Source: SIG480 sp045636865
GTDB lineage: Bacteria; Bacillota; Clostridia; Oscillospirales; JAAYXM01
DNA length: 64,000 bases
Reading direction: 5' to 3'
Assembly: GCA_045636865.1 (NCBI GenBank)
Contig: JAZTYJ010000022.1
Coordinates: forward strand, 10,422 to 74,421
Under the pieces are notes generated by a model. It did not search any database. It was not told where the DNA came from and saw nothing but the letters and a program-made list of their open reading frames with translations. The position numbers and the translations under genes are program-made. How positions within the stretch are numbered: the stretch's first letter is position 1; each line of letters opens with the position of its first letter. Below are positions 26,017 through 34,427 of the stretch, in pieces.

Positions 26017-27757
26017 AATTCTTTATTCCGGGTAGTCTTTTATAAATCGCTGCGAGTTTTTCGCCTTTCGGCATCTTACGGATATCATCTTCGTTTATCG
26101 CACGGAGAAGAACAAGCACAACTATATAAACAACGCCTCCAACGACAATTCCGAAAACCGTGCAAAGCTTTTCCGGAAGTGCACCCATAAGAAGCTGATA
26201 AACAAGCCTTGCGCTTATTCCGCACGAAAGCGCGGCTATGAGCGGTTTTATAAAGACCATTTTATAATCAAGCTTTACTTTTGTGTTTTTCACAAGGAAA
26301 TAGAGACTTATCGTCATTATGAGAACATAACAAAGAAGAGTTCCTACAGCCGCACCCTTTATGTTGATCTCCGGAACACCAACAGTTAAATAGTTGAACA
26401 CAAGCTTGAACGCCGCACAACCTACCATAATTTTAACCGGAAGGTCTGCCCTGCCTGCCGCCTGCAGCATACTGTTTATCGGAGAACAGGTTGATGAGAA
26501 AATAACTGCTATTCCCAAAATTGCAAGAAGCGGCGCCGCTATTTCTACTTCTTCAGGTCGCGCACCGTAGAGAAGATTTAAAATTCCGTGAGAAAGAAAA
26601 CTCATTCCTATTCCCGCAGGAAGAACAAGAAGCATCGTTACGCGCAAGACCGCTTCTACATTCTCCTTGAGCGAAGCCATATTCTTCTCTGTCCAGGCGG
26701 TTGTTATTGCCGGAAGCGCGCTGACTCCGAATGCAACCGTGAATGTCGGTATGAGGTTATAGAGATTTACAGCCATACCCTTGTAGCAACCGTTTAAGTA
26801 ATTCGGTATGCTGTCGAGCGCCTTGCCTGCAGGAATTGCCGAACCGTAAATTCGCTGAATTGTCGAAAAGTCAAGAGAAACAGCATGTCCGAGCCTGTCA
26901 AGAACTGACCACAGGTCGATTATGCCCGTAATCTGCCCAACGCAAGAGCCGAGCGCTATCGGCACTGCGATTTTTACTATGCGCTTTAAGATTGTTTTTG
27001 TCGGTGTTACTTCCTGTTTCGCCGAAAGTTCTTCTTCCGTTATCTTATCTCCGCTTTTTTTGTGACGGATATATACAGAGAGAAAACTTCCGCATGCACC
27101 GAGAGCGACACCAAGTATTGCACCTGCGGCGGCTATCTGCAGAACGCGGAGTTTTGCATCCTCAAAGCTTGCATAAGCCGTTCCGAAAACCGTTCCCGAT
27201 GTTTCAAATTCGCTTATTCCCACCTTGTAGGCAACCATCGAAAGGCCGAGACCGAAAATAAGCTTTAAGATGACCTCAATGACCTGCGAAAGCGCGGTGG
27301 GATACATATTCGAAAGGCCTTCGTAATATCCCTTATATGCCGAAGTGAGACACACAAAAAACACAGTCGGTGCCATTGCCATAACGGCAAGATATGCACC
27401 CGGATTTTTTATGGTGTTTACGAAAAATCCCGCGCCGAAGAAAAGGATGCAGAAGCCAATGGTTCCCGTTATTAAAAACACCGTATTTGCAATCTTTAAA
27501 GTGCGGCGCACATCACGGAAACGATTTTCAGAAACGCTTTCCGCCACAATTCTCGCTATCGCCACCGGAAGACCTGCGTTTGAAATAACATACACAGGCA
27601 TATACAAGTCATATGCCGTTGAGAAGTATCCCATTCCGTCTCCGCCAAGAATGTTGGCAAGCGGAATTTTAAAAACTGCCCCCAAAAGCTTTACTATCAG
27701 AGCCGCAACAGAAAGAATCAGTGCGCCCTTAAAAAAGCTCTGCTTTTTTCGCTGCAT
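26015..27757 (-). CDS. SpoVB/MurJ-type polysaccharide or lipid II flippase
   Basis: A 580-residue MOP-superfamily protein with about 14 membrane helices. The N-terminus FFKGALILSVAALIVKLLGAVFKIP (residues ~8-32) and AYDLYMPVYVISNAGLPVAIAR are typical of SpoVB/YtgP proteins that flip lipid-linked wall or sporulation precursors. It follows rpe by 18 nt and shares its promoter. Whether it is the main lipid II flippase or a sporulation version cannot be told from one copy. Confidence 0.9.
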   Translation of the reverse strand: MQRKKQSFFKGALILSVAALIVKLLGAVFKIPLANILGGDGMGYFSTAYDLYMPVYVISNAGLPVAIARIVAESVSENRFRDVRRTLKIANTVFLITGTIGFCILFFGAGFFVNTIKNPGAYLAVMAMAPTVFFVCLTSAYKGYYEGLSNMYPTALSQVIEVILKLIFGLGLSMVAYKVGISEFETSGTVFGTAYASFEDAKLRVLQIAAAGAILGVALGACGSFLSVYIRHKKSGDKITEEELSAKQEVTPTKTILKRIVKIAVPIALGSCVGQITGIIDLWSVLDRLGHAVSLDFSTIQRIYGSAIPAGKALDSIPNYLNGCYKGMAVNLYNLIPTFTVAFGVSALPAITTAWTEKNMASLKENVEAVLRVTMLLVLPAGIGMSFLSHGILNLLYGARPEEVEIAAPLLAILGIAVIFSSTCSPINSMLQAAGRADLPVKIMVGCAAFKLVFNYLTVGVPEINIKGAAVGTLLCYVLIMTISLYFLVKNTKVKLDYKMVFIKPLIAALSCGISARLVYQLLMGALPEKLCTVFGIVVGGVVYIVVLVLLRAINEDDIRKMPKGEKLAAIYKRLPGIKN

Positions 27758-27775
27758 TTTAAAAGCTCCTTTAAT

Positions 27776-28420
27776 TTATCTTCCTAAAATTTCAATGGCA
27801 CTCTTCATATCATCCGCACCAAAGACAGATGAACCTGCTACTATTACATCTGCTCCCGCTTCTTTTGCAACAAGAACATTTTCGCATGTAACGCCGCCAT
27901 CAATCTGAAGAAGACACTTCGGATTTTTGGCATCTATAAGCGCTCTTGCCTCTGAAATCTTCGGAAGACACTTATCTATAAACTTCTGTCCGCCAAAGCC
28001 GGGCTCAACAGTCATTATAAGCACCATATCAAGAAGATCTATGTATTTTTCAAGAGCTGAAACCGGAGTGTTTGGTTTGATTGAAAGTGCCGCCTTTACG
28101 CCTGCCGCACGGATTCTCTTCAATGTTTCCAGAACATCCGAATCGCACTCTTCGTGGATTGTGATGAGATATGCCCCCGCCTTGATAAAATCATCAAGAT
28201 AGAATGCAGGGTCTGAAATCATAAGGTGAACATCAAGCGGAAGGTCTGAAACTTTTGAAAGCGCTTTTACAACCGGTGCGCCGATTGAAATATTCGGAAC
28301 AAAGTGTCCGTCCATAACATCAACGTGAGCCCAATCTGCACCTGCATCCTTGAGACGCTTCATATCTCTTTCCAGATTCGCGAAATCTGCCGACAAAATC
28401 GACGGTGATACTATAGCCAT
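27776..28420 (-). CDS. rpe: Ribulose-phosphate 3-epimerase
   Basis: A 214-residue TIM-barrel enzyme interconverting ribulose-5-P and xylulose-5-P in the pentose phosphate pathway. Motifs: SPSILSADFANL (N-terminus), WAHVDVMDGHFVPNI (~31), DVHLMI (~65), IMTVEPGFGGQKF (~136) and LLQIDGGV (~171). Catalytic aspartates and metal histidines are all there. The ATG at 28420 lies 8 nt after GGAGGT; a TTG-initiated extension includes the Shine-Dalgarno itself and is rejected. Confidence 0.96.
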   Translation of the reverse strand: MAIVSPSILSADFANLERDMKRLKDAGADWAHVDVMDGHFVPNISIGAPVVKALSKVSDLPLDVHLMISDPAFYLDDFIKAGAYLITIHEECDSDVLETLKRIRAAGVKAALSIKPNTPVSALEKYIDLLDMVLIMTVEPGFGGQKFIDKCLPKISEARALIDAKNPKCLLQIDGGVTCENVLVAKEAGADVIVAGSSVFGADDMKSAIEILGR

Positions 28421-28450
28421 AATTTTTACCTCCAAATTAAATACTATACC

Positions 28451-28478
28451 ATTATACCACTACAACCAAAAAGGTCAA
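28451..28478 (-). promoter_or_regulatory. Promoter of rpe-flippase operon
   Basis: TTGACC and TATAAT with a 16-nt spacer on the minus strand. Confidence 0.65.
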
Positions 28479-28603
28479 TGAACAATTTCAAATCGCACGG
28501 CATAAAATGCTATTGATCAGAGTAAATGAAGCATGATCTTCTCATCTGTCCTCCTCAAAACCAAAGAGAGCGTCATATTTTTTCATTTACTCTTTCATAT
28601 AGC

Positions 28604-28633
28604 CTGCCCGGAATTCTTATCTCTTCCGGGCAG
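28604..28633. repeat. 10-bp inverted repeat after the DUF951 gene
   Basis: CTGCCCGGAA pairs perfectly with TTCCGGGCAG (10-nt loop), 7 nt beyond the DUF951 stop on the minus strand. No T-run follows, so it is a weak terminator at best, or an mRNA 3'-end stabiliser. Confidence 0.5.
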
Positions 28634-28640
28634 ACAACCG

Positions 28641-28820
28641 TTATTCTTTTATAATCTTCGATATCATCTTCTCTGCCTTTTTGCGCGGAAGCTCTATTTC
28701 GTGTCCGCACCCCTTGCAAAGAAGCTTCACATCCATGCCGACACGGGTTATCTCCCACAAATCACTTCCGCACGGATGATGCTTTTTTGTTTTTACGGTG
28801 TCGCCTGTCTTTATATCCAT
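28641..28820 (-). CDS. DUF951-family small protein (59 residues)
   Basis: A 59-residue gene. Translation begins MDIKTGDTVKTKKHHPCGS and ends KMISKIIKE. The pattern GDxVxxKKxHPCG, WEITRVGMDVKLLCKGCGH and LPRKKAEK is that of the DUF951 family found across Firmicutes, with cysteines (CG, CKGC) able to bind a metal. Function unknown; a nucleic-acid or ribosome link has been suggested from gene context in other genomes. It starts 10 nt after the acyltransferase-like gene, so it is last in the ybaK operon. Confidence 0.9.
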   Translation of the reverse strand: MDIKTGDTVKTKKHHPCGSDLWEITRVGMDVKLLCKGCGHEIELPRKKAEKMISKIIKE

Positions 28821-28830
28821 AGACTCACCC

Positions 28831-29763
28831 TTATCTGTTGATTATCTTCTCTCCGTCAAAAAGGAGCACTCCGCCGCCATAACCAAACTTTCCGCCTTCA
28901 TTTATGTAATTAATCATATTGCGCTGAAGTGTGTTGTTTGAAGGTAAACCTTCTGTTGTTCCCTCATACTTTTTTCCGCCGAAGATTCTCCAAGAATCTC
29001 CGAATCTGTCAGGGCTTTCAAAGACCTTTATCACATCAAACATATCGACAAACTTTTTGATGTTTGACTTTTCAGGTAAAACTTTTTCGACATACGGCGG
29101 ATACATCATCCACGACGTGCAGATAAGCGGCAGGATTCCGTCTTTTAAATCCTTCTTAAAGAAATCATATGCCATTTTGAAAGATTCCATACAAAGCTCT
29201 TTGCTGAGTGGTCTTCCGTCCGTCGGGATGTGGCACGCAAGAACCACATCTCCTTCGTCGAGCACGAAATCTCCGCATTTGTAATCTGATTGATAGTAGA
29301 ATGTATGATACTCGAACTGAAGTCTGCCGAGAGCAAACAATTTAAGCTCGTCTTCAAGGAAGAAATATTCTACAAAAACTCCGACCTCACCGTAGACACT
29401 CATACACTCGTCCATTTTATAGCGGATGTTTGCAGCAGTATCAAGAAGCACACTTTCGGGAATATTGTATTTTTTATAGTTCTCTTCCATATGCGAAAAC
29501 ATATAAAGCCAGAGAAGAAGCTGCGTTATATACTGCTTTTCCGGATCAATTTCAATTGCAAGGTCTGCATATTTCCTTGCACGAATCGATGCATCTCCGC
29601 GCTCTTCTCCCCTATACGGCTCAAAGGGTTTTATGGGCATTTCTGCATTATATCTCTCGGCAAGTTCTTTCGCTTTACAGCCATAAACCTTATCCATTTC
29701 AAGGATATATTCTCTATCCTCCTGCGATATCCCGATTTTTTCAAAAACATCATTTGAGATCAT
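28831..29763 (-). CDS. Acyltransferase-domain protein (NAT_N/GNAT_C-like)
   Basis: A 310-residue protein without membrane segments. The C-terminal half (LGRLQFEYHTF near 165, VLACHIPTDGRPLSKELC near 190, and CTSWMMYPP near 225) fits the GNAT_C acyltransferase-like domain family common in Clostridia; the N-terminal helical part fits NAT_N. The acceptor substrate is unknown. ATG at 29763 has GGAGG at 8 nt; a GTG five codons upstream overlaps that site and is rejected. It follows azlD by 21 nt. Confidence 0.7.
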   Translation of the reverse strand: MISNDVFEKIGISQEDREYILEMDKVYGCKAKELAERYNAEMPIKPFEPYRGEERGDASIRARKYADLAIEIDPEKQYITQLLLWLYMFSHMEENYKKYNIPESVLLDTAANIRYKMDECMSVYGEVGVFVEYFFLEDELKLFALGRLQFEYHTFYYQSDYKCGDFVLDEGDVVLACHIPTDGRPLSKELCMESFKMAYDFFKKDLKDGILPLICTSWMMYPPYVEKVLPEKSNIKKFVDMFDVIKVFESPDRFGDSWRIFGGKKYEGTTEGLPSNNTLQRNMINYINEGGKFGYGGGVLLFDGEKIINR

Positions 29764-29784
29764 TTCTTTATCCTCCACATCAAA

Positions 29785-30096
29785 CTAAAATCCTATTATC
29801 TGAACAACATATGCAGCCAATGCCGCGAATACCGCAACTACAAGAAGACTTTTTTTAAAGTATGCCAAAACGAGTGCAACTGCACATCCTGCAAATGCCG
29901 ACATAAAACTTCCCGTACTGTAAAACACCGCAGGAAACGTCATCGCCGACAAAACTACATACGGCACATAATACAGAAACGACTGTATCCATACGCTTTT
30001 TATCCTTCTGCGGAAAAGTATCATAGGCACCGCGCGGATAAGGTATGTAACAAGTGCCATCACAGCAATCGAAGAGAGAATGTATACCGTTGTCAT
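29785..30096 (-). CDS. azlD: AzlD-family branched-chain amino acid exporter subunit
   Basis: A 103-residue protein with four hydrophobic helices; TYLIRAVPMILFRRR near the N-terminus and YYVPYVVLSAMTFPAVF in the middle are typical of AzlD. It pairs with AzlC to export branched-chain amino acids or analogues. The start overlaps the azlC stop by 4 nt. Confidence 0.92.
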   Translation of the reverse strand: MTTVYILSSIAVMALVTYLIRAVPMILFRRRIKSVWIQSFLYYVPYVVLSAMTFPAVFYSTGSFMSAFAGCAVALVLAYFKKSLLVVAVFAALAAYVVQIIGF

Positions 30097-30809
30097 ATCT
30101 CATCTCTCCTCTCTTCTATTTTAATCGGGAAAAATGTTGCACAAAATGCGCTGATGAAAACCGTAATTATAATTATCGTCCATCCGCTTGAGAGCGTTTT
30201 CAAAACGGGTGCATAGTAGAACGCAAAGCTTGCAGCAATAGCAAGAATTACCGCTATGAGAACGTTTTTGTTCTCACGCGATGGCGGAATCACGATAGCA
30301 ATAAACATACCGTAAAGTGCGATTCCCATAGCAGAGGCAAGTGACTGCGGCATAACGGAGGTTGCAATCGCACCGACAGCCGTTCCCATCGTCCACCCAA
30401 GCACCGGTGATATTATAAGTCCCGCCATATATACCGCCGAAAGCGGTTCAGACCGTCGCATACTTACCGCAAAAACCTCGTCCGTTATACCAAACGACAC
30501 GAGAAATCTCTGTCGGAGTGTCATCGATGCTGAAACCTTCTGCGAAACAGACAACGACATAAGAAAATAGCGCATATTTATAATGAGCGTTGTTATTGCA
30601 ATTTCAAGAAGTCTTCCGAGTTCGAACATAATGTTTATACCCGCAAACTGTCCTGCACTCGTAACATTTGTAAGCGACGTCAGAATCGCTGCCCAGACAG
30701 GAAGACCACTCTTTGAAGCCGTTATTCCGAAAGCCATGGAGACCGAAAAGTAACCAAGGCATATCGGAAGTCCGTCGCAGAGCCCGTCTGAAAAATCTTT
30801 TTTCTTCAT
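30093..30809 (-). CDS. azlC: AzlC-family branched-chain amino acid exporter subunit
   Basis: A 238-residue membrane protein with about seven helices. The N-terminus (GLPICLGYFSVSMAFGI) and FGITDEVFAVS near residue 110 are family hallmarks. It forms the AzlCD exporter with the next gene. It starts 39 nt after ybaK, probably in the same transcript. Confidence 0.92.
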   Translation of the reverse strand: MKKKDFSDGLCDGLPICLGYFSVSMAFGITASKSGLPVWAAILTSLTNVTSAGQFAGINIMFELGRLLEIAITTLIINMRYFLMSLSVSQKVSASMTLRQRFLVSFGITDEVFAVSMRRSEPLSAVYMAGLIISPVLGWTMGTAVGAIATSVMPQSLASAMGIALYGMFIAIVIPPSRENKNVLIAVILAIAASFAFYYAPVLKTLSSGWTIIIITVFISAFCATFFPIKIEERRDEI

Positions 30810-30848
30810 ATTTTCATTCCTTTTAAACTTCCACTTCCGTTTAACTGC

Positions 30849-31322
30849 TCATCGAACAATAGATCCCATCTTCGCTGAAACGAGGTCAATCAGCTCCGTC
30901 GGTGAGATTTCAACCTGATAGCCTATCTTACCTGCGCTGAATACAATTTTTTCAAACTTCATACACGAGGCATCAACAACCGTAACATACTGTTTTTTCA
31001 TTCCTATGGGAGAGCAACCGCCACGGATATATCCCGTTACCTTGTTTATATCCTTAACAGGAATCATTTCCACCGATTTTTCGCCTACCGCCGCAGCACA
31101 AGCCTTTAAATCAAGCTCATTTAAAACAGGAACAACAAAAACATAATACTTCTTCGATGGAGCTTGTGTAACCAACGTTTTAAAAACACATTCGGGTACC
31201 TTTCCTATCTTCCGCGCAACTGATGTGCCATCGAAATCCCCATCACTTTCATATGTATATAAGTTATATTCTATCTTATTTGTTTCCAAAACTCTCATAA
31301 CATTTGTTTTAAAATTTGCCAT
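30849..31322 (-). CDS. ybaK: Cys-tRNA(Pro)/Cys-tRNA(Cys) deacylase YbaK/EbsC
   Basis: A 157-residue YbaK-fold editing protein that hydrolyses mischarged Cys-tRNA(Pro). Features: VFKTLVTQ near residue 45, the active-site lysine region, and GYIRGGCSPIGMKKQ near 100, plus the FSAGKIGYQVEISPTELIDL ending. The ATG at 31322 has AAGGTG at 6 nt; a GTG three codons upstream is less likely. First gene of the ybaK-azlCD-acyltransferase-DUF951 operon. Confidence 0.93.
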   Translation of the reverse strand: MANFKTNVMRVLETNKIEYNLYTYESDGDFDGTSVARKIGKVPECVFKTLVTQAPSKKYYVFVVPVLNELDLKACAAAVGEKSVEMIPVKDINKVTGYIRGGCSPIGMKKQYVTVVDASCMKFEKIVFSAGKIGYQVEISPTELIDLVSAKMGSIVR

Positions 31323-31339
31323 CAAAATCACCTTGTATG

Positions 31340-31369
31340 ATTATACCACAAACAAACGGCATACCGCAA
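31340..31369 (-). promoter_or_regulatory. Promoter of the ybaK operon
   Basis: TTGCGG and TATAAT with an 18-nt spacer on the minus strand; the -35 box is part of the upstream terminator stem. Confidence 0.5.
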
Positions 31370-31390
31370 CAGATATTTGCGGTATGCCGT
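31356..31390. terminator. Terminator after the lipoprotein pair
   Basis: A 14-bp stem (ACGGCATACCGCAA with TTGCGGTATGCCGT), 7-nt loop; TTTGTTTG follows on the minus strand. Confidence 0.85.
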
Positions 31391-31406
31391 CTTTTGTTAT
31401 TATTCT

Positions 31407-31919
31407 TTATGAAAATCTGAATGTTGCCGCAATTTCTGCGAGTTCTTTTCTTATCGCTTCATTTGTATTTTTCGGATACTCCCAAGAAACGATATAGGTG
31501 TTTCCGTCTTTTTCATACACCGAAAACCAAAGCGAATCACCGTCAGGCTCAATTCCGAGAATCCGGTTTCCCGTCAAGTCTTCTATGATATAATCATCAT
31601 TTTCGCGGAGAAAGATACCTCTTGCAACTATTTCGTCAGTATTTTTATAAGTTGTTACCGAAATTTCGACGTCATCGTACTTTTTGCTGTTCCACGTCTC
31701 TTCGAGGTTTCCGTCATCAAGGTCGCGCTCATACCGATATCCGTCCGGGATTGAGATAGTATACCCCTCACCCTGATAAACATTATCTTTCGTCTTTTCT
31801 CCACCGACCGTTGCAAACGTCTTATCGTTCTGCACCTCGGGCAGATAAAGCGTCTTCTCACGCGCACCGCAGCCTGCAAGAAGAAACACGGATAACAGAA
31901 GCAAAATTAACTTTTTCAT
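31407..31919 (-). CDS. Putative lipoprotein, unknown function
   Basis: A 170-residue protein with a lipoprotein signal peptide: KK, a hydrophobic core and the lipobox LLAGC with Cys17. The mature part is mostly beta and charged, with no family recognised; it reads as an independent folded domain (KDNVYQGEGYTISIPDGYRY near 45). It overlaps the small membrane protein gene upstream by 4 nt, so they are translationally coupled and may work together at the membrane. Confidence 0.8.
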   Translation of the reverse strand: MKKLILLLLSVFLLAGCGAREKTLYLPEVQNDKTFATVGGEKTKDNVYQGEGYTISIPDGYRYERDLDDGNLEETWNSKKYDDVEISVTTYKNTDEIVARGIFLRENDDYIIEDLTGNRILGIEPDGDSLWFSVYEKDGNTYIVSWEYPKNTNEAIRKELAEIAATFRFS

Positions 31920-32137
31920 TTTTTAACCCCTTTTACAAAAAATGATGCAATAAATATTATCACCATCACCGCGGCATATATACCATAGCAGATTCTCCAG
32001 CAATGTGCATCAAATGCAAAATCACCTATGTAAATTGTTTTACCGAGCGTAGGAACTGAAACTGCGATAAACACAAACACAGCCGCAACAATAAACATAA
32101 AAAGGCTTATCAGTCTTAAAAGTATTCTTTTATTCAT
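31916..32137 (-). CDS. Small two-helix membrane protein, unknown function
   Basis: A 73-residue protein with hydrophobic helices at ~8-28 and ~47-67 and a short exposed link containing one Cys. No family recognised. GGGGGATG lies upstream of the chosen ATG; a 16-codon upstream extension is rejected for lack of a site. It is the first gene of the two-gene unit with the lipoprotein. Confidence 0.7.
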   Translation of the reverse strand: MNKRILLRLISLFMFIVAAVFVFIAVSVPTLGKTIYIGDFAFDAHCWRICYGIYAAVMVIIFIASFFVKGVKK

Positions 32138-32164
32138 TATGTCATCCCCCTGATACAAAAAAAC

Positions 32165-32193
32165 TTGAATAACAAAAATAAACATTATATAAT
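32165..32193 (+). promoter_or_regulatory. Promoter of the broken creatininase gene
   Basis: TTGAAT and TATAAT with a 17-nt spacer, 31 nt before the start codon. Confidence 0.65.
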
Positions 32194-32224
32194 AAATTCA
32201 AAGAAAACAAGCGAGGTGTTTTTT

Positions 32225-32952
32225 ATGATAAGTTATCGCAATTCAATAAATGAAATTGACACAGATACCGTTATTATTCCTATCGGAAGTATTGAGCAAC
32301 ACGGCACCCATCTCCCTACCGGCACTGACTATTTCGTCATAAAAGAGTGGTCTGAGCGAGTTGCCGAAAAAATAAACGCATACCTTCTACCGCCGCTTCC
32401 AATAAGCACATGCTATGAACACAAAGGAACAAAAGGCTGTGCAAGAATGCGCCCTTCAACATTTTCACTTATGCTTACGGATATAATTCTTGATTTACGC
32501 GATCAAGGTTTTCGAAAAGTGATTGTCATACTCGGTCACGGAGGTGTTTTTGCAGCCGGACCGATTATACGTGAGCTCAATGCACTCTATGACGACCTTG
32601 AAGTCATTAAGATTGAAAATATCGTGAATGAAAAAATTCTTTCCCTCTTGCATTCCCCAATGGATGAGATACACGCAGGCGAATCCGAAACATCTATGAT
32701 GCTTGCAATTGATGAATCTCTTGTAAACAAAGATGAGATGATGAAAAACGACTTCATTCCCGATTGTCCGAGAGATTATCTGAACTATGCACCTCTTCCG
32801 AACCTCTTCCGAACCTCTCTCCGACAGGAGTCTGGGGGCTCCCCTCATATTCTTCAAAGGAAAAGGGAGAAAAACTTATCGAATATACCGTTGAAGAAGC
32901 CGTCAGAATGATTGACAACGCATTTAAATATACATCATCCAAAAAGTGGTAA
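32225..32952 (+). pseudogene. Creatininase-family gene, frameshifted by an 11-bp tandem duplication
   Basis: The first ~196 residues are an intact creatininase-fold protein with the metal motif GSIEQHGTHLPTGTD (~21), the GHGG segment (~101) and HAGESETSMM (~151). At 32792-32813 the 11-mer CCTCTTCCGAA occurs twice in a row, followed by a third partial match. The extra 11 bp shift the frame, giving a foreign tail that stops at 32911. Removing one copy restores a reading frame through GVWGLPSYSSKEKGEKLIEY to a natural stop at 32952. All metal-site residues lie before the break, so some activity is possible. Promoter and AGGTG site are intact, suggesting a recent event. Confidence 0.85.
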
Positions 32953-33041
32953 CTCAAACGTGTGTTATATTAAGTCTTTACACGCTCATTATAGCGCACT
33001 TTCTTATTTTTTTCAATAATCGTTCTCTTTTATAAAAAACA

Positions 33042-33070
33042 TTGATTTTTTACATATTATTTGATATTAT
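33042..33070 (+). promoter_or_regulatory. Promoter of metK
   Basis: TTGATT and TATTAT with a 17-nt spacer, ending 36 nt before the start codon; too short a leader for a SAM riboswitch. Confidence 0.55.
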
Positions 33071-33106
33071 ATTGTCAGAACATTTTTTAGTTTGGAGATT
33101 TATGCT

Positions 33107-34279
33107 ATGGCACTTTACAAATTTACATCAGAATCAGTTACAGAAGGACATCCTGACAAAGTCTGCGACCAGATTTCGGATGCAATTCTTGACTCTATTC
33201 TCGCACAGGACAAGAACGCCCGCGTTGCCTGTGAAACTATCGTTACTACAGGTATGGCACTCGTAATGGGTGAAATATCAACGGAATGCTACGTTGATAT
33301 TCCGGCAACCGTAAGAAAAACTATCGATGAAATCGGATATAACAATCCTCTTATGGGATTTGACTCAAAGACTTGCGCTGTTCTCTCTTCTATCGATGAG
33401 CAGTCTCCCGATATTGCGCTCGGTGTTGACAACTCTTTTGAGTTCAAGGGTTCATCGGACGACTATGCAAACAAAATCGGTGCAGGTGACCAGGGTATGA
33501 TGTTTGGTTATGCTTGCAACGAAACCGCAGAGCTTATGCCGGCCCCCATCACATTTGCACACAAGCTCTCAAAGCGTCTTGCCGACGTCAGAAAATCGGG
33601 CGAGCTTGATTTTCTCTGCCCGGACGGCAAATCTCAGGTGACATTCGAATACGACGGCGATAAAATAAAGCGTTGCGACACCATCGTTGTTTCAACTCAG
33701 CACCTCGACACAATTTCGCTTGACGCTCTTCGCGATGCTGTTAAAAAACATATTATCCTCCCCGTTATGCCGGAAGAATATATCGACAAAGACACAAAGA
33801 TTTTCATAAACCCGACAGGTCGTTTCGTTATCGGCGGTCCGCAGGGCGACTCCGGTCTCACGGGCAGAAAAATTATTGTTGATACTTACGGCGGCTTCGC
33901 ACGTCACGGCGGCGGTGCTTTCTCCGGAAAAGATCCGACAAAGGTTGACAGAAGTGCGGCTTATATGGCTCGCTACATTGCAAAGAACGTTGTTGCGGCA
34001 GGTCTTGCAAGCCGCTGCGAAATTGAGCTTGCATATGCTATCGGTGTTGCACACCCCGTTTCTGTTTTTGTTGACACATTCGGTACCGGCGTTCTTTCAG
34101 ACGACAAGATTTCAGCGCTTATCTGTGATACGTTTGATATGCGTCCGGTCAAGATTATTGAGCAGTTTGACCTCCGCCGTCCTATTTATCGACAGACTGC
34201 CGCATACGGACACTTCGGCAGAGCTGATCTTGATCTCCCGTGGGAAAGACTTGATATGGTTGACAAACTCAAAAAGTAA
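33107..34279 (+). CDS. metK: S-adenosylmethionine synthase
   Basis: A 390-residue enzyme making SAM from methionine and ATP. Signatures: SVTEGHPDKVCDQISDA (N-terminus), GAGDQGMMFGYA (~124), GGFARHGGGAFSGKDPTKVD (~264) and the RPIYRQTAAYGHFGR ending. Length is normal. The ATG at 33107 has GGAG at 9 nt; an ATG five codons upstream is buried in the leader. Monocistronic, closed by a strong terminator. Confidence 0.98.
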   Translation: MALYKFTSESVTEGHPDKVCDQISDAILDSILAQDKNARVACETIVTTGMALVMGEISTECYVDIPATVRKTIDEIGYNNPLMGFDSKTCAVLSSIDEQSPDIALGVDNSFEFKGSSDDYANKIGAGDQGMMFGYACNETAELMPAPITFAHKLSKRLADVRKSGELDFLCPDGKSQVTFEYDGDKIKRCDTIVVSTQHLDTISLDALRDAVKKHIILPVMPEEYIDKDTKIFINPTGRFVIGGPQGDSGLTGRKIIVDTYGGFARHGGGAFSGKDPTKVDRSAAYMARYIAKNVVAAGLASRCEIELAYAIGVAHPVSVFVDTFGTGVLSDDKISALICDTFDMRPVKIIEQFDLRRPIYRQTAAYGHFGRADLDLPWERLDMVDKLKK

Positions 34280-34283
34280 CTTC

Positions 34284-34323
34284 AAAGGAACTCAAAACCT
34301 CAATGGTTTTGGGTTCCTTTTTT
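34284..34323 (+). terminator. Terminator after metK
   Basis: AAAGGAAC-x-CAAAACC pairs with GGTTTTG-x-GTTCCTTT (one mismatch, 5-nt loop), followed by T-rich DNA. Confidence 0.88.
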
Positions 34324-34360
34324 ATGTCTGAAATTACATACTTTTTATCCAAATTTGTAG

Positions 34361-34389
34361 TTGAAAGCAGAAATATTCTATAGTATAAT
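34361..34389 (+). promoter_or_regulatory. Promoter of the uncharacterised 578-residue gene
   Basis: TTGAAA and TATAAT with a 17-nt spacer, 39 nt before the start codon. Confidence 0.7.
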
Positions 34390-34427
34390 CTATATAAAAC
34401 ATTTTAGTAACGAAAGGGCGCTTCACA

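Noticed and set aside
28519..28600. Two tiny minus-strand ORFs (14 and 11 codons, overlapping ATGA) before rpe
   Set aside because: The second has a GGAGG site, but the peptides have no recognisable features and the rpe promoter begins just after; chance cannot be excluded.
28533..28841. Plus-strand 102-codon frame over the DUF951 region
   Set aside because: It is opposite the DUF951 gene, has no family match and no ribosome site; the minus-strand 59-codon gene has clear conserved residues.
33071..33106. SAM riboswitch before metK
   Set aside because: Only ~30 nt separate the promoter from the start codon, too short for any SAM riboswitch, and no characteristic stems are present.
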